Numbered from the stretch's first letter, positions 1 to 8,761 are shown. The stretch: DNA of 64,000 bases from JAXLYX01 sp046351215 (GCA_046351215.1 JAXLYX010000012.1:1-64000); one strand, 5' to 3'. Made by a program: numbers and translations. Notes: a model not told the origin generated them from the letters alone.

Positions 1-26
1 CCCTGGCCGTGCCTGCCAAGGCGTAC

Positions 27-1385
27 TCAACCGAGCGCCCGCACCCGCATCGGCAACGCCCCCTTCGGCCGCAGCGTGATCAGCGGCTCCGGCTCCACCG
101 GATACCCGGACACCGCGTGCAGATCGAAGCGGCGGAGCAGTGTCGCGAGCACGATCTGCGCCTCCTGGATCGCGAACTGATCGCCGATGCATTTGTGCGC
201 GCCGCCCCCGAAGGGGAAGTAGGCGAAGGGCGGGAGCTCGGCCTCCTTCGCGAAGCGCTCCGGCAGGAAGGCCTCCGGATTCGGGAAGAGGTCCGGCCGG
301 CGGTGCGTCACGTAGGGGCTCACCATCACGATGTCGCCGCGGTTCACGGGCACGCCGCCGAAGTCGAGGTCTTCGAGCGCGAGCCTCGCCGTCACCCACG
401 CGGGTGGGTAGAGCCGCATGCTCTCCGAGAGCACCCAGCGCAGGTACCGGAGGTTCGGCAGGTCCTCGCCCGTCACGGGACGATCGCCGAGCACCTCGCG
501 GAGCTCTTCGCGGACGCGCTCGGTGACGGCCGGATGCAGCCCGAGGAGGTGGAACGTCCACGAGAGCGCGTTCGCCGTCGTGTCGTGGCCGGCCGCGAGC
601 AGCGTGAGGACCTCGTCGCGGATCTGTTGCCGCGGCATCGCGCTCCCGTCCTCGTAGCGCGCGTCGAGGAGGAGCGAGAGAACGTCGGTGCCACGCATGC
701 CGGAGCTCCGCTTCTCGTCGATGAGCCGGTAGGCCACCCGATCGAGGAGCTCGAGCGCCCTCTTGTGCTTGCGGTGCAGCGGCGTCGGGACCGAGAGAGG
801 GATCCGCACGAGCCGCAGCGGCGCGTTCTGCGAGTAGTGGTGGAAGAAATCCGTCGCCGAGCCGAGGTCCTTCATGTCCTCGCTCTCGCGCGAGCCGAGC
901 AGCGTCTCGGTGACCACCTGCAGCGTCAGCGCCGTCATGTCGGCGAAGACGTCGAGGTTCCGCCCGTTCCGCGCCGCCCGTTCCCACTCGCTCGCCGTGG
1001 CCTCGGCCGCGCGACGCATCCCGTCCACGTGGCCGAGCAGCTTCTGTCGATGGAAGGCGGGCTGGACGATGCGCCGATGCACGAGCCAGTGCTCGCCCTC
1101 GCTCGTCAGGATGCCCTTCCCGAGGATCGTTCCCATCGCCTTGTAGACCGGCGTCATCTTCGAGAAGCGCTCGGGCTCGTCGCGGAGCACGCGCTTCACG
1201 AACGCCGGGCTCGAGAGGAGCACGGTCGTCCGCGGGCCCGACGGGATGCGCACCGCGTCGCCGCGGGTCCGCGCCATCACGAGCAGGAGCCGGAGCGGAT
1301 CCTGGATGAGCGGGAGCAGATGCCCGAGGAAGGGAAGGGGCCTCGGAGGGGCGTCGGGATCCGTCGGAAAGCGGACGAGCTGCAT
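27..1385 (-). CDS. Cytochrome P450
   Basis: A 452-aa haem-thiolate monooxygenase, normal length for a soluble bacterial P450. Counting from the upstream GTG at 1445, the I-helix motif AGHDTT lies at residues 285-290, the K-helix ExxR (ESMR) at 341-344, and the haem-binding loop FPFGGGAHKCIG carries the ligand Cys419. No signal peptide is visible. I prefer the ATG at 1385 because the protein then opens with the usual proline-rich hinge; the GTG at 1445 would add 20 residues. It is divergent from the FAD oxidase/prenyltransferase-lyase operon, so it may oxidise a prenylated indole, but this is inference. A role on sterols or fatty acids is equally possible because no substrate-specific feature can be read. 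Confidence 0.93.
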   Translation of the reverse strand: MQLVRFPTDPDAPPRPLPFLGHLLPLIQDPLRLLLVMARTRGDAVRIPSGPRTTVLLSSPAFVKRVLRDEPERFSKMTPVYKAMGTILGKGILTSEGEHWLVHRRIVQPAFHRQKLLGHVDGMRRAAEATASEWERAARNGRNLDVFADMTALTLQVVTETLLGSRESEDMKDLGSATDFFHHYSQNAPLRLVRIPLSVPTPLHRKHKRALELLDRVAYRLIDEKRSSGMRGTDVLSLLLDARYEDGSAMPRQQIRDEVLTLLAAGHDTTANALSWTFHLLGLHPAVTERVREELREVLGDRPVTGEDLPNLRYLRWVLSESMRLYPPAWVTARLALEDLDFGGVPVNRGDIVMVSPYVTHRRPDLFPNPEAFLPERFAKEAELPPFAYFPFGGGAHKCIGDQFAIQEAQIVLATLLRRFDLHAVSGYPVEPEPLITLRPKGALPMRVRALG

Positions 1386-1820
1386 GCGCCGCAGGATAAC
1401 CCCTCGCGCGTCGATCGTCGTGTCGCTGGAATTCCACGGCGTCACTGGAATCCGTCGCGAAGCCCCTCGAGCCGCAGAGCGATCGCGCGCGCTGCGCAGG
1501 TCCGCGGAACCAATCGCGAATCCGTCGGCGTTTCACCCTGCGGGGTGAGTGTGCGCAGAACCCCCGACCTCGCCCGAGACACGCCGATGCTCACGCTGCT
1601 CGGATCCTCCGCGCGTTCATCGGACGCGAGTCGTTCACAGCAGCGCACCAAAATGAATCCGTTGAAGCGAAGTCACGACAATTGATCTTGTTGGTTGCGG
1701 CGCGGCCCTTACCTTCTCCGAACATCGATTGGATTCCGCACGCAGGTGTAGAAATCCAGAGCGCCTGAAATCGAACGCTCTGTGCGTGTGTGAGGTCCTT
1801 TGCAAACGTCGGGGGAATCC
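1386..1820. promoter_or_regulatory. Divergent intergenic region with candidate promoter
   Basis: About 435 bp separate the P450 from the FAD oxidase gene, locally more A/T-rich than its surroundings around 1650-1770. On the plus strand a TTGTTG hexamer (1688-1693), 16 nt of spacer and TACCTT (1710-1715) form a plausible sigma-70-like promoter for the oxidase operon, giving a leader of roughly 100 nt. No coding region or RNA gene is apparent. Part of the right edge (1386-1445) would be coding if the P450 uses its GTG. Confidence 0.3.
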
Positions 1821-3296
1821 ATGCAGCAGAACGTATCTCGTCGGCGGTTTCTCGGAGGGCTCGCGGTCGGTGGGACGATCGTCGGATTGAATCCGCTGAC
1901 GAATCTCTGGGTGACGAGCGCGAGCGCGCACGCCCCGGGCACGCTCCCCGTTCCTCGTCTCGACGGTGTGCTGCTCACCGACCAGGCCTCGCGCGAGGCG
2001 GTGGGCCAGGACGTCGGCGGGCTCGTCTTCGAGACGCCCCGTGCCGTGCTCCGTCCCGGCAGCGTGCGCGACATCCAGAAGATGATGCGCTACTGCCTCG
2101 CGAACGGCCTGAAGGTCGCGGCGCGCGGCCAGGGCCACACCGTCTTCGGTCAGTCGCAGGTCGACGGAGGTCTGTCGATCGACATGTCCACGCTCGACGC
2201 GATCGACGAGATCACGGCGGATCACGTGGTCGTCGAGGGCGGCGCCGTCTGGAAGGACGTGCTCGCGCTGACGATGGAGCAGAACCTCGCGCCGCCCGTG
2301 CTCACGGACTTCAAGGGGCTCTCCGTGGGCGGCACGCTCTCGGTCGGCGGCATCGGCTCGTCCGCCTACCGTCACGGCGCCCTCGTCGATCAGGTCCTCG
2401 AGATCGAGGTCGTCGACGGACGAGGCGAGCACCTCGTCTGCAACGCATGCCAGAACCGGGAGCTCTTCGACGCCGTCCTCGCCGGGCTCGGCCAGTGTGC
2501 GATCGTCGTGAAGGCGAAGGTGAAGCTCGCGCCCGTCGGTCCGATGGTCCGGTATTCGGTCCTGACCTACGCGGATTCGGCGACCTTCTTCGCCGACTTC
2601 AAGACGCTCATCGCCCGCAAGGAGCTCGAGTTCCTCTGGGGCTCCCTCCGCTTCGATCCGACCGGCGGCCGCTGGCTCTACGAGATCAACGGCGTGTCCG
2701 CCTTCACGCCGCCGAGCGCGCCCGACGACGCCCAGCTCTATCGCGGACTGCACTTCGATCCCTCGGCCAAGACCTCGCAGGAGATGCCGACCTTCGCCTT
2801 CCAGACCTTCGTCGACGGAGCGATCGATCTCTTCCGCTCGATGGGTCTCTGGGACGGAGTCGCGCATCCCTGGTTCGACGTCTTCGTCCCCGGCTCGAAG
2901 ATCGAGACCTACCTCGCGCAGGTCCTCCCCACGATCGATCCGATGGTCGACGTGGGCATGGTCGGCTTCTTCCTGATGTTCCCGATCGCGCCGGGCAAGA
3001 TGAACCGGCCGATGCTGAAGGTGCCCCGGGAGGAGACCGGCTTCCTCTTCGACATCCTCACGTCGGCGAACGCGCCGGGCTACGACGCCGCCTACAACCA
3101 GCGGATGCTCGATCGCAACCGTCGGCTCTTCGAGCTCGCCCGCTCGCTCGGCGGCTCGAAGTACAACATCGCGGCGATCCCGTTCTCGCAGCGCGACTGG
3201 ATCCGTCAGCTCGGCCCCTCGTACTTCGAGCTCGCGCGCCAGAAGCTCCGCCACGATCCGGGCGGGATCCTGACGCCCGGCCCGGGCATCTTCTGA
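1821..3296 (+). CDS. Tat-exported FAD-linked oxidase, cytokinin-dehydrogenase-like
   Basis: A 491-aa flavoprotein of the FAD_binding_4 (PCMH/VAO) family. It opens with a twin-arginine signal (SRRRFLGG, then a hydrophobic stretch to about residue 38), so it should be exported folded with FAD. The sequence ARGQGHTVFGQ near residues 101-111 matches the segment in which plant cytokinin dehydrogenases attach FAD covalently to His; here that is His106. The C-terminal half resembles the cytokinin-binding cap, so substrates may be N- or C-prenylated aromatic compounds. The ATG at 1821 is chosen because GGGGGA (1811-1816) precedes it; an in-frame ATG at 1800 would add seven residues ahead of the Tat motif. 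The next gene follows after 21 nt, so the two are probably one operon. Substrate is inferred, not shown. Confidence 0.85.
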   Translation: MQQNVSRRRFLGGLAVGGTIVGLNPLTNLWVTSASAHAPGTLPVPRLDGVLLTDQASREAVGQDVGGLVFETPRAVLRPGSVRDIQKMMRYCLANGLKVAARGQGHTVFGQSQVDGGLSIDMSTLDAIDEITADHVVVEGGAVWKDVLALTMEQNLAPPVLTDFKGLSVGGTLSVGGIGSSAYRHGALVDQVLEIEVVDGRGEHLVCNACQNRELFDAVLAGLGQCAIVVKAKVKLAPVGPMVRYSVLTYADSATFFADFKTLIARKELEFLWGSLRFDPTGGRWLYEINGVSAFTPPSAPDDAQLYRGLHFDPSAKTSQEMPTFAFQTFVDGAIDLFRSMGLWDGVAHPWFDVFVPGSKIETYLAQVLPTIDPMVDVGMVGFFLMFPIAPGKMNRPMLKVPREETGFLFDILTSANAPGYDAAYNQRMLDRNRRLFELARSLGGSKYNIAAIPFSQRDWIRQLGPSYFELARQKLRHDPGGILTPGPGIF

Positions 3297-3317
3297 TCCT
3301 CGCAGCGGGAGTTCGTC

Positions 3318-5933
3318 ATGATCACCTACAGCGAGATCGCCACGCTGCAGCTCCGCCGTCTGAGCCGCGCTCTCGGGCTCGCCGGCGACTACCCGCGTTT
3401 CCTCGAGTGCCAGGAGACGCTCTTCGAGCCGTGGGGCGAGCGGGAGATCCCGCGGACCCCGGTCTATCCCTCCTTCATCGCCGACGATCACGCACCCTAC
3501 GAGTATTCGATCGCGTTCTCGGAGGGAGGCGCGATCGAGCTCCGGATCCTCACGGAGTCCCAGGGCGAGACGCCGGACATCGGCTCGAACCACGAGGCGG
3601 CGCTCGCGACGAACCGCCTGCTCGCGCAGCGCTTCGGCGTCGATCTCGGTCGCTACCGGCAGGTCGAGGACCTCTTCTGCCCGGAGAACCCGGCGCCCCC
3701 CTTCACGATCTGGCATGCGTGCTGCCTCCGCGGAGGGCACGCGCCGGACTTCAAGCTCTACCTGAACCCGGCCACGCGCGGCGCGTCGCACGCGGGCGAG
3801 GTGGTGGGGAGCGCGCTCGAGCGGCTCGGCATGCGGAAGCCGGCGGAGCTCCTGCGCACGACTGCCATCCCGCGGGGTCCCGAGCTCGATCAGGTGAAGT
3901 ACTTCTCGCTCGACCTCGCCGGTTCGGCCGGCGCGCGCGTGAAGGTCTACGTGGCGCATCGGGGGATCACCGGCGCGGAGCTCGAGCGCGTGGTCTCGCT
4001 CTCGGGCGCGCATCGCCCGGGCGAGGCGGCCGCCTTCCTGCGCGGCATGACGGGGCGTGACGGACCGTTCGAGGAGAAGCCGGTCATCACCTGCTACTCC
4101 TTCGTGGAGGGCCACGACGCGCCGCTCGCGGTGACGGTGCACCTCCCGATCGCGCTCTACGTCGACGACGACGCCACCATCGTCGGCCGCGTGAGTCGCT
4201 TCATGGACTCGTACGGCATGCGGAGCGACGCGTACCGCGCGGCGATGGAGGCGCTCGAGCCGGGTCCGCTCGAGCACTCGAAGGCGCGGCAGGCCTACAC
4301 CTCCTATCGACGCGAGCGCTCGGGCGCGATGCGCTTCACCGTCTACCTCGCGGCGAAGCCCTTCGAGCTCGTCGCGGGCTCCTCGGCGGAGGCCAGCCTC
4401 GCGAAGGGCCTCGGCACCACGTCCACCGCGAGGCCCTCGGCGCCTCCCGTGCACGCGGTCGCGGCCGCGTCGCGGACCACGGAGGCCGTGCGCAAGTCCG
4501 AGCGGCCGAAGGCCCCGCTCGACGTTCCCGAGGACGAGGACTTCGCGCGCGTCGCCCAGCGGCGCACGCTCGCGGGGCCCTACAAGACGAAGGTCGTCGA
4601 GCGGATCGAGCTCAAGCCGCGCGCGGAGCGCGAGGCGATCCTCGAGAGAGCCTCTTACTCGCCCGTGCAGCTCGACGCGAGCGACGTGTACATCGATCTC
4701 GTCACCGACAGCGGGAGCGGCGCGATGAGCGACCTCCAGTGGTCGGCGCTGATGCGCGGCGACGAGGCCTACATGCGCTCGCGCAGCTTCCACGCCTTCG
4801 AGGAGTCCGTGCGCGAGGTGACGGGCTTCCCGCACGTCGTCCCGACGCACCAAGGACGCGCGGCCGAGCACATCGCGTTCGAGCTCCTCGTCGAGCCGGG
4901 GCAGATCGTGCTCTCGAACACGCACTTCGACACGACGCGTGCGCACGTCGTGAACCGAGGGGCGACGCCGGTCGATCTCGTCGGCGAAGGGATCTTCGAC
5001 TTCGCGACGTCCGAGCCGTGGAAGGGCGACTTCGATGTCGCGAAGCTCGAGGCGGCGCTCGCGCGGCACCACGAGCGCGTCGGTCTCGTGGTGATCACCG
5101 TCCTCAACAATTTCGCCGGCTCCTCGCCCGTCTCGATGGCGAACATCCGCGCCGTGAAGGCGCTGGCCGATCGCTACGAGAAGCGCGTCTTCTTCGACGC
5201 CTGCCGCTTCGCGGAGAACGCGCACTTCATCAAGGCACGCGAGCCCGGCTACGAAGGCCGCTCGATCGCCTCGATCGTCCACGAGATGCTCTCGTACGGC
5301 GAGGGCTGCTGGATGAGCGCGAAGAAGGACGCGCTCGTGAACATCGGAGGCTTCCTCGCGACGCGGGATCCCGCGCTCGCGAGGCGCTTCCAGGAGAAGC
5401 TCGTCCTCTACGAGGGCTTCTACACCTACGGCGGGCTCGCGCGCCGCGATCTCGAGGCGATCGCCGTCGGCCTGCGCGAGGGCATCGACGAGGCGTACCT
5501 CGCGCATCGCACGGGGCTCGTCGCCTACCTCGGCGAGCGGCTCGAAGAGGCCGGCGTCGTCGTGAGTCGGCCGATCGGCGGCTCCGGCGTCTTCGTCGAC
5601 GTCGCCTCGGTCTACCCGCACCTCCCACCCGACCGCCTGCCGGGCATCGCGCTCTGCGCCGACCTCTACCGCGAGGGCGGCGTGCGCATCGGGGCGGCTC
5701 CGTTCCCGATGAAGACGGTCTCGCCGCGCACCGGCGAGATCGAGGATCGGGTCTTCCAATTCGCGCGCTTCGCCGTGCCGCGGCGGGTCTACGACCGGGC
5801 CCACATGGACTACGTCGGGGAGATCATGGGACGCGTGAAGGAGGGGGCTTCGTCGAGCCGCGGCTACCGGATCGTCGAGATGCCGGAGGTCCTCGGGCAT
5901 TTCTTCGCGAAGTTCGCGCCCTACGACTCCTGA
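3318..5933 (+). CDS. DMATS-type indole prenyltransferase fused to tryptophanase-type PLP lyase
   Basis: This 871-aa protein joins two enzymes usually encoded separately. Residues 1 to about 355 resemble the DMATS/aromatic prenyltransferase (ABBA) family that attaches dimethylallyl groups to tryptophan. An Ala/Pro-rich linker (about 356-400) leads to a complete beta-eliminating lyase of the tryptophanase/tyrosine phenol-lyase family (about 410-871). The lyase has THQGR, DACRFAENAHFIK and the PLP-lysine motif SAKKDALVNIGG (Lys670). Asp538 in FDTT matches tryptophanase, where tyrosine phenol-lyase has Thr, and the diagnostic Arg of tyrosine phenol-lyase is absent. The likely outcome is prenyl-Trp cleaved to prenylindole, pyruvate and ammonia. 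GGGAG (3306-3310) is the ribosome-binding site. Separate DMATS and tryptophanase genes are known to cluster in actinomycetes; the order of reactions here is inferred. Confidence 0.88.
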   Translation: MITYSEIATLQLRRLSRALGLAGDYPRFLECQETLFEPWGEREIPRTPVYPSFIADDHAPYEYSIAFSEGGAIELRILTESQGETPDIGSNHEAALATNRLLAQRFGVDLGRYRQVEDLFCPENPAPPFTIWHACCLRGGHAPDFKLYLNPATRGASHAGEVVGSALERLGMRKPAELLRTTAIPRGPELDQVKYFSLDLAGSAGARVKVYVAHRGITGAELERVVSLSGAHRPGEAAAFLRGMTGRDGPFEEKPVITCYSFVEGHDAPLAVTVHLPIALYVDDDATIVGRVSRFMDSYGMRSDAYRAAMEALEPGPLEHSKARQAYTSYRRERSGAMRFTVYLAAKPFELVAGSSAEASLAKGLGTTSTARPSAPPVHAVAAASRTTEAVRKSERPKAPLDVPEDEDFARVAQRRTLAGPYKTKVVERIELKPRAEREAILERASYSPVQLDASDVYIDLVTDSGSGAMSDLQWSALMRGDEAYMRSRSFHAFEESVREVTGFPHVVPTHQGRAAEHIAFELLVEPGQIVLSNTHFDTTRAHVVNRGATPVDLVGEGIFDFATSEPWKGDFDVAKLEAALARHHERVGLVVITVLNNFAGSSPVSMANIRAVKALADRYEKRVFFDACRFAENAHFIKAREPGYEGRSIASIVHEMLSYGEGCWMSAKKDALVNIGGFLATRDPALARRFQEKLVLYEGFYTYGGLARRDLEAIAVGLREGIDEAYLAHRTGLVAYLGERLEEAGVVVSRPIGGSGVFVDVASVYPHLPPDRLPGIALCADLYREGGVRIGAAPFPMKTVSPRTGEIEDRVFQFARFAVPRRVYDRAHMDYVGEIMGRVKEGASSSRGYRIVEMPEVLGHFFAKFAPYDS

Positions 5934-6009
5934 GTGGGGGATGAGCCACGTCGGATGTGCCGAAAAGGCCGATGTCGTCCGCCCATGGGCGTATCGAGCG
6001 GCATCGGCC

Positions 6010-6047
6010 GCGCCGAAGGATGACGAATGTGTCATCTCCTTCGGCGC
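6010..6047 (+). terminator. Strong GC hairpin after the prenyltransferase-lyase gene
   Basis: An 11-bp perfect inverted repeat (6010-6020 with 6037-6047), extended inward by TGAC/GTCA, lies 77 nt after the stop codon. There is no U-run, so it may be an mRNA 3' end stabiliser or a non-canonical terminator rather than a textbook intrinsic terminator. A TATACA hexamer (6061-6066) just downstream could be the -10 of the following gene. Confidence 0.45.
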
Positions 6048-6216
6048 AGCTCGGTCGAGGTATACAGTCACGCAAGGTTCGTTTACCTTCGTGGCGTGAT
6101 CCATGGTGGGCCGGCGCCCGCGAGGCGCCGAGACCCCGGTCGCGCGTCGAGTGGACGCGCGCACCGTCCCCCCGCGGTTCGAGGCCCTGCGAGCAGTCGG
6201 CAGGGGGAGCGTCGCG

Positions 6217-6624
6217 ATGAGAAAGTCCTTGGATTTCCGAATGTTCAATTCCGTTCTGGTCCTCCGCCAGGGACGGAAGACGCCGCTCGACGCGGACTGG
6301 GACGCCTGCATGGAGGCGATCGCCGCCCGCCCGTCGGACGCTCCGAACCTCCGCGTGCTCGTGATCACGGACGGGGGCGGTCCCTCGGTGGAGCAGCGCC
6401 GACGCCTGTCCAACGTGCTCGAGGGCAAGCCGGTGAAGATCGCGGTCGTCTCCGAGAGCTCGACCGTGCGCTTCATCGTCTCGTCCGTCGCACTCTTCAA
6501 TCAGGACATCGCTTCGTTCCGACCGGCGGAGCTCGGCAAGGCCTACGCCTACCTCGGTCTCGCTCCGGACGAGATCCGGAGCGCGACGCGCGCGATCGAC
6601 ACGATGAGCCTCGACGTCGCCTAG
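6217..6624 (+). CDS. Hypothetical protein, possibly STAS/SpoIIAA-like fold
   Basis: A 135-aa soluble protein with no signal peptide or membrane segment. I chose the ATG at 6217 because GGGGGAG (6203-6209) sits 7 nt upstream; the longer in-frame start at 6103 adds an Arg-rich stretch with no ribosome-binding site. The alternating strand-helix pattern (VLVITDGGG, IAVVSESS, then a helical end) resembles small single-domain proteins with a STAS/SpoIIAA-like fold that are frequent in myxobacteria, but I cannot assign it to a family with certainty. It converges on the cupin gene with a 4-bp gap. Confidence 0.7.
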   Translation: MRKSLDFRMFNSVLVLRQGRKTPLDADWDACMEAIAARPSDAPNLRVLVITDGGGPSVEQRRRLSNVLEGKPVKIAVVSESSTVRFIVSSVALFNQDIASFRPAELGKAYAYLGLAPDEIRSATRAIDTMSLDVA

Positions 6625-6628
6625 CGCG

Positions 6629-7144
6629 TCAGCTCCGCGTGAGCTCGCGCACGAGCGTGGCCTGCGCGGGGAAGCGCGAGAGGAGCTCGTCCCGCGTGCC
6701 CATCTCGAAGTCCGCGAAGTCGAAGCCGGGTGCGACGGTGCAGCCGACGAGCGCGAACTCGCCCTCGCCCTCGACGCGTGCTCCGAACCACGTCCCCGCG
6801 CGCACGACCGCCTGCGGGACCTCGCCGCGGACGAGATCGCGTCCGAGCAGGAGGCGCTCGTGCTTCCCGTCCTCCGACAGGCAGTGCACGGTGAGCGCTC
6901 CGCCCGCGTAGAAATGCCAGACCTCGTCGCTCGCGATGCGGTGCAGGGCGGAGAACGTCCCCCGCGGCAGGAGGAAGTAGATCGACGTCGAGGCCGCGCG
7001 TGGGCCGCGGAAGGTCGAGGGGAGCGCGCTCTCGGGCACGACGAGGCCGGCGCGGTAGGTCTCTCGGAAATAGCCCCCTTCGGGGTGCGGAGCGAGATCG
7101 AGGCGGGCGACGAGCTCGTCGACGGGCAGCGAGGAGGCGGGCAT
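6629..7144 (-). CDS. Cupin_5 (DUF985) family protein
   Basis: A 171-aa protein matching the DUF985/Cupin_5 family in length and landmarks: LDLAPHPEGGYFRETYR near the start, TSIYFLLPRGTFSALHRI, DEVWHFYAG, and a late segment beginning VGCTVAPGF that is typical of the family. Cupin_5 proteins are single-domain beta barrels with a pocket for small sugar-like or acidic ligands; their reaction is not established. It is soluble and has no export signal. It lies 23 bp downstream of the cycloisomerase-like gene on the same strand, so the two may be co-transcribed, without an evident shared function. Confidence 0.85.
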   Translation of the reverse strand: MPASSLPVDELVARLDLAPHPEGGYFRETYRAGLVVPESALPSTFRGPRAASTSIYFLLPRGTFSALHRIASDEVWHFYAGGALTVHCLSEDGKHERLLLGRDLVRGEVPQAVVRAGTWFGARVEGEGEFALVGCTVAPGFDFADFEMGTRDELLSRFPAQATLVRELTRS

Positions 7145-7167
7145 GCTTCCACGCTACCACGGCCCGC

Positions 7168-8052
7168 TCAGGAGCCGGGCGGCACGAGGCAGCTGTCCTC
7201 GTAGTCCCGGAGGCCGCGCGCACCCGGCTCGACGTGCGTCAGGCTCGGCGCCACCGTCGCCTGCAGCGTGTCGAGGACGACGAGGTCGGCGTAGAGCGCG
7301 CCGAGCGTCATGGCGATCACCGGCAGGAGCTTCGAGGGCTTCGCGGCGTCCTCGTCGGTCGTCGCCCAGATCGGCATGGCGAAGACGAAGGCGACGCCGT
7401 AGGCGAACGTGCCGAAGGTCAGCATGAACGCGTTGTCGTCGTAGCAGAAGAGCCGCGTCGTGAAGGGGTTCTGGTTGAGGACGGTCTCGAGGAAGGCCAT
7501 CGCGAAGGGGGCGAGCGCGTACCCAGTCCACCGCACGGCGGCGGGCGCGTTCGCGAGACCGTGACGGATCCCTCGGAACGCGAACGTGCAGAGCACGGAA
7601 TAGGTCGCGAAGTAGGCGACCGTGAGGCAGTAGAGGAAGAACGGATTCGAGTCGATGTTCCAGGTCGTCTGGAACCCGTAGTGCATGTGCAGCACCTCCC
7701 AGAAGAAGGGAGTCTGCGTGTAGTTGAGGCCCCACGAGAGCAGCACGACCACGGCGCTCATCTTCGTCGCCGAGCGCTCGAGGAAGGGCTTCGCCCGCTC
7801 CTCCGCCGGCATGTTCGCGTAGGGCGCGAGCAGGGCGCCGAGCATCATCGTGACGCCGTAGACCATGAGCGGGAGGTCGCCCCAACGCTCGCCGAAGCCT
7901 CCGGCCATGATGATGCCGGAGACCGCGCCCCAGACGGGCGTGTAGGCGAGCCACGCCGTCTCCACGGCACGCTTCGCGGGGTTCTCGGCCTGCACGGCCT
8001 CGAGGAGGCCGCCGCGCGTGGTCGTCGGGCGTTCGGTCGTCGCGAGCTCCAT
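7168..8052 (-). CDS. Cycloeucalenol cycloisomerase-like membrane protein
   Basis: A 294-aa polytopic protein with about six hydrophobic segments. The middle follows the plant cycloeucalenol cycloisomerase (CPI1) pattern: a segment with NYTQTPFFWEVLHMHYGF, then CTFAFRGIRHGL before a helix, LAPFAMAFLETV, and FAMPIWATTDED before the last membrane span. CPI1 opens the 9,19-cyclopropane ring of cycloartenol-derived sterols. Sterol synthesis is documented in some myxobacteria, so a role in converting a cyclopropyl sterol is plausible. An EXPERA protein, another sterol-isomerase-type fold, lies under 1 kb away. Assignment rests on remembered family pattern, so activity is unproven; it could be a general sterol-binding relative. 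Confidence 0.75.
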   Translation of the reverse strand: MELATTERPTTTRGGLLEAVQAENPAKRAVETAWLAYTPVWGAVSGIIMAGGFGERWGDLPLMVYGVTMMLGALLAPYANMPAEERAKPFLERSATKMSAVVVLLSWGLNYTQTPFFWEVLHMHYGFQTTWNIDSNPFFLYCLTVAYFATYSVLCTFAFRGIRHGLANAPAAVRWTGYALAPFAMAFLETVLNQNPFTTRLFCYDDNAFMLTFGTFAYGVAFVFAMPIWATTDEDAAKPSKLLPVIAMTLGALYADLVVLDTLQATVAPSLTHVEPGARGLRDYEDSCLVPPGS

Positions 8053-8165
8053 GCGCGGGAGCCTAGCGCAGCGGGAGAACGGCGGGTACCCGAAATAGAA
8101 TTCTGGTTACCGGCGCCTGCCGCCGGAAGGCGCGCGAGAGGGGGCGCGGAGGTGCGCGGCGAGGC

Positions 8166-8171
8166 TACACT
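8166..8171 (+). promoter_or_regulatory. -10-like hexamer suggesting a leaderless transcript
   Basis: TACACT ends 8 nt before the ATG at 8180 and there is no Shine-Dalgarno sequence between them. The same arrangement occurs before 12070, 13259, 22189 and the HIT gene. No clear -35 element is visible. Confidence 0.35.
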
Positions 8172-8179
8172 GCCCCTCG

Positions 8180-8761
8180 ATGGAGCTCCCCACGATCGTC
8201 CTCCTCTCGGTGCTCGTGTTCGGCGGTCTGATCGTCGCCTACTCGATCAAGACCTTCCGCCACATGCGGCTCGACACCGTTCGCCTCCTGCCCGGCGAGC
8301 AGGTGCTCTTCGAGCTCCACGACGTGAAGTTCTCGGAGCTCCCCTACCGTGCGGCGCACTACACGAGCTTCTACTTCCAGACGTGCCTCGTGCGCGTCAC
8401 GAACCACCGGCTCCTGCTCGCCCAGCAGGCCCTCATCGGCAAGGATCCGGCGACGGCCGTGATCGCCTTCGCGCTCTACCGCACGCCGATCCCCGAGGGC
8501 TTCGGCACGAGCTACCTCGACGGCTTCCGGAGCTTCGTCGTCGACAAGGAGGAGATCCTCATGGAGACCGTGCAGGGGCACAAGGTGATCTCGCTCTTCC
8601 CCGAGAGCCCCGGGCCCAACCTGCCGATCAAGATCATGCTGGAGACCCACGAGCGCGATCGCCTCGCGCTCTACTTCGGGCGTCCTTCGCTGATCCCACC
8701 TCCGGGCTCGCCCTCGCGTCCCCCGTCCATGCCGCCTCCGGCCGGGATCCCGTCGGCGTAG
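8180..8761 (+). CDS. Hypothetical membrane-anchored protein, PH-like
   Basis: A 193-aa protein with one N-terminal membrane helix (residues 3-23), a soluble middle with alternating strands and the segment LVRVTNHRLLLAQ, which recalls bacterial PH-like or GRAM-like domains, and a Pro/Ser-rich tail from about residue 172. The tail is low-complexity and probably unstructured. It stands between two sterol-type genes, which may be coincidence. No family or function can be assigned. Confidence 0.7.
   Translation: MELPTIVLLSVLVFGGLIVAYSIKTFRHMRLDTVRLLPGEQVLFELHDVKFSELPYRAAHYTSFYFQTCLVRVTNHRLLLAQQALIGKDPATAVIAFALYRTPIPEGFGTSYLDGFRSFVVDKEEILMETVQGHKVISLFPESPGPNLPIKIMLETHERDRLALYFGRPSLIPPPGSPSRPPSMPPPAGIPSA

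Noticed and set aside
5934..6216. Possible small RNA in the gap after the prenyltransferase-lyase gene
   Set aside because: Only one hairpin and a -10-like box are seen; nothing distinguishes a separate RNA gene from a 3' end plus leader.
1635..6500. Very long minus-strand open frame antisense to the FAD oxidase and DMATS-lyase genes
   Set aside because: Composition is Arg/Glu/Asp-rich mirror coding typical of high-GC shadows; the plus-strand proteins have clear domains and ribosome-binding sites.
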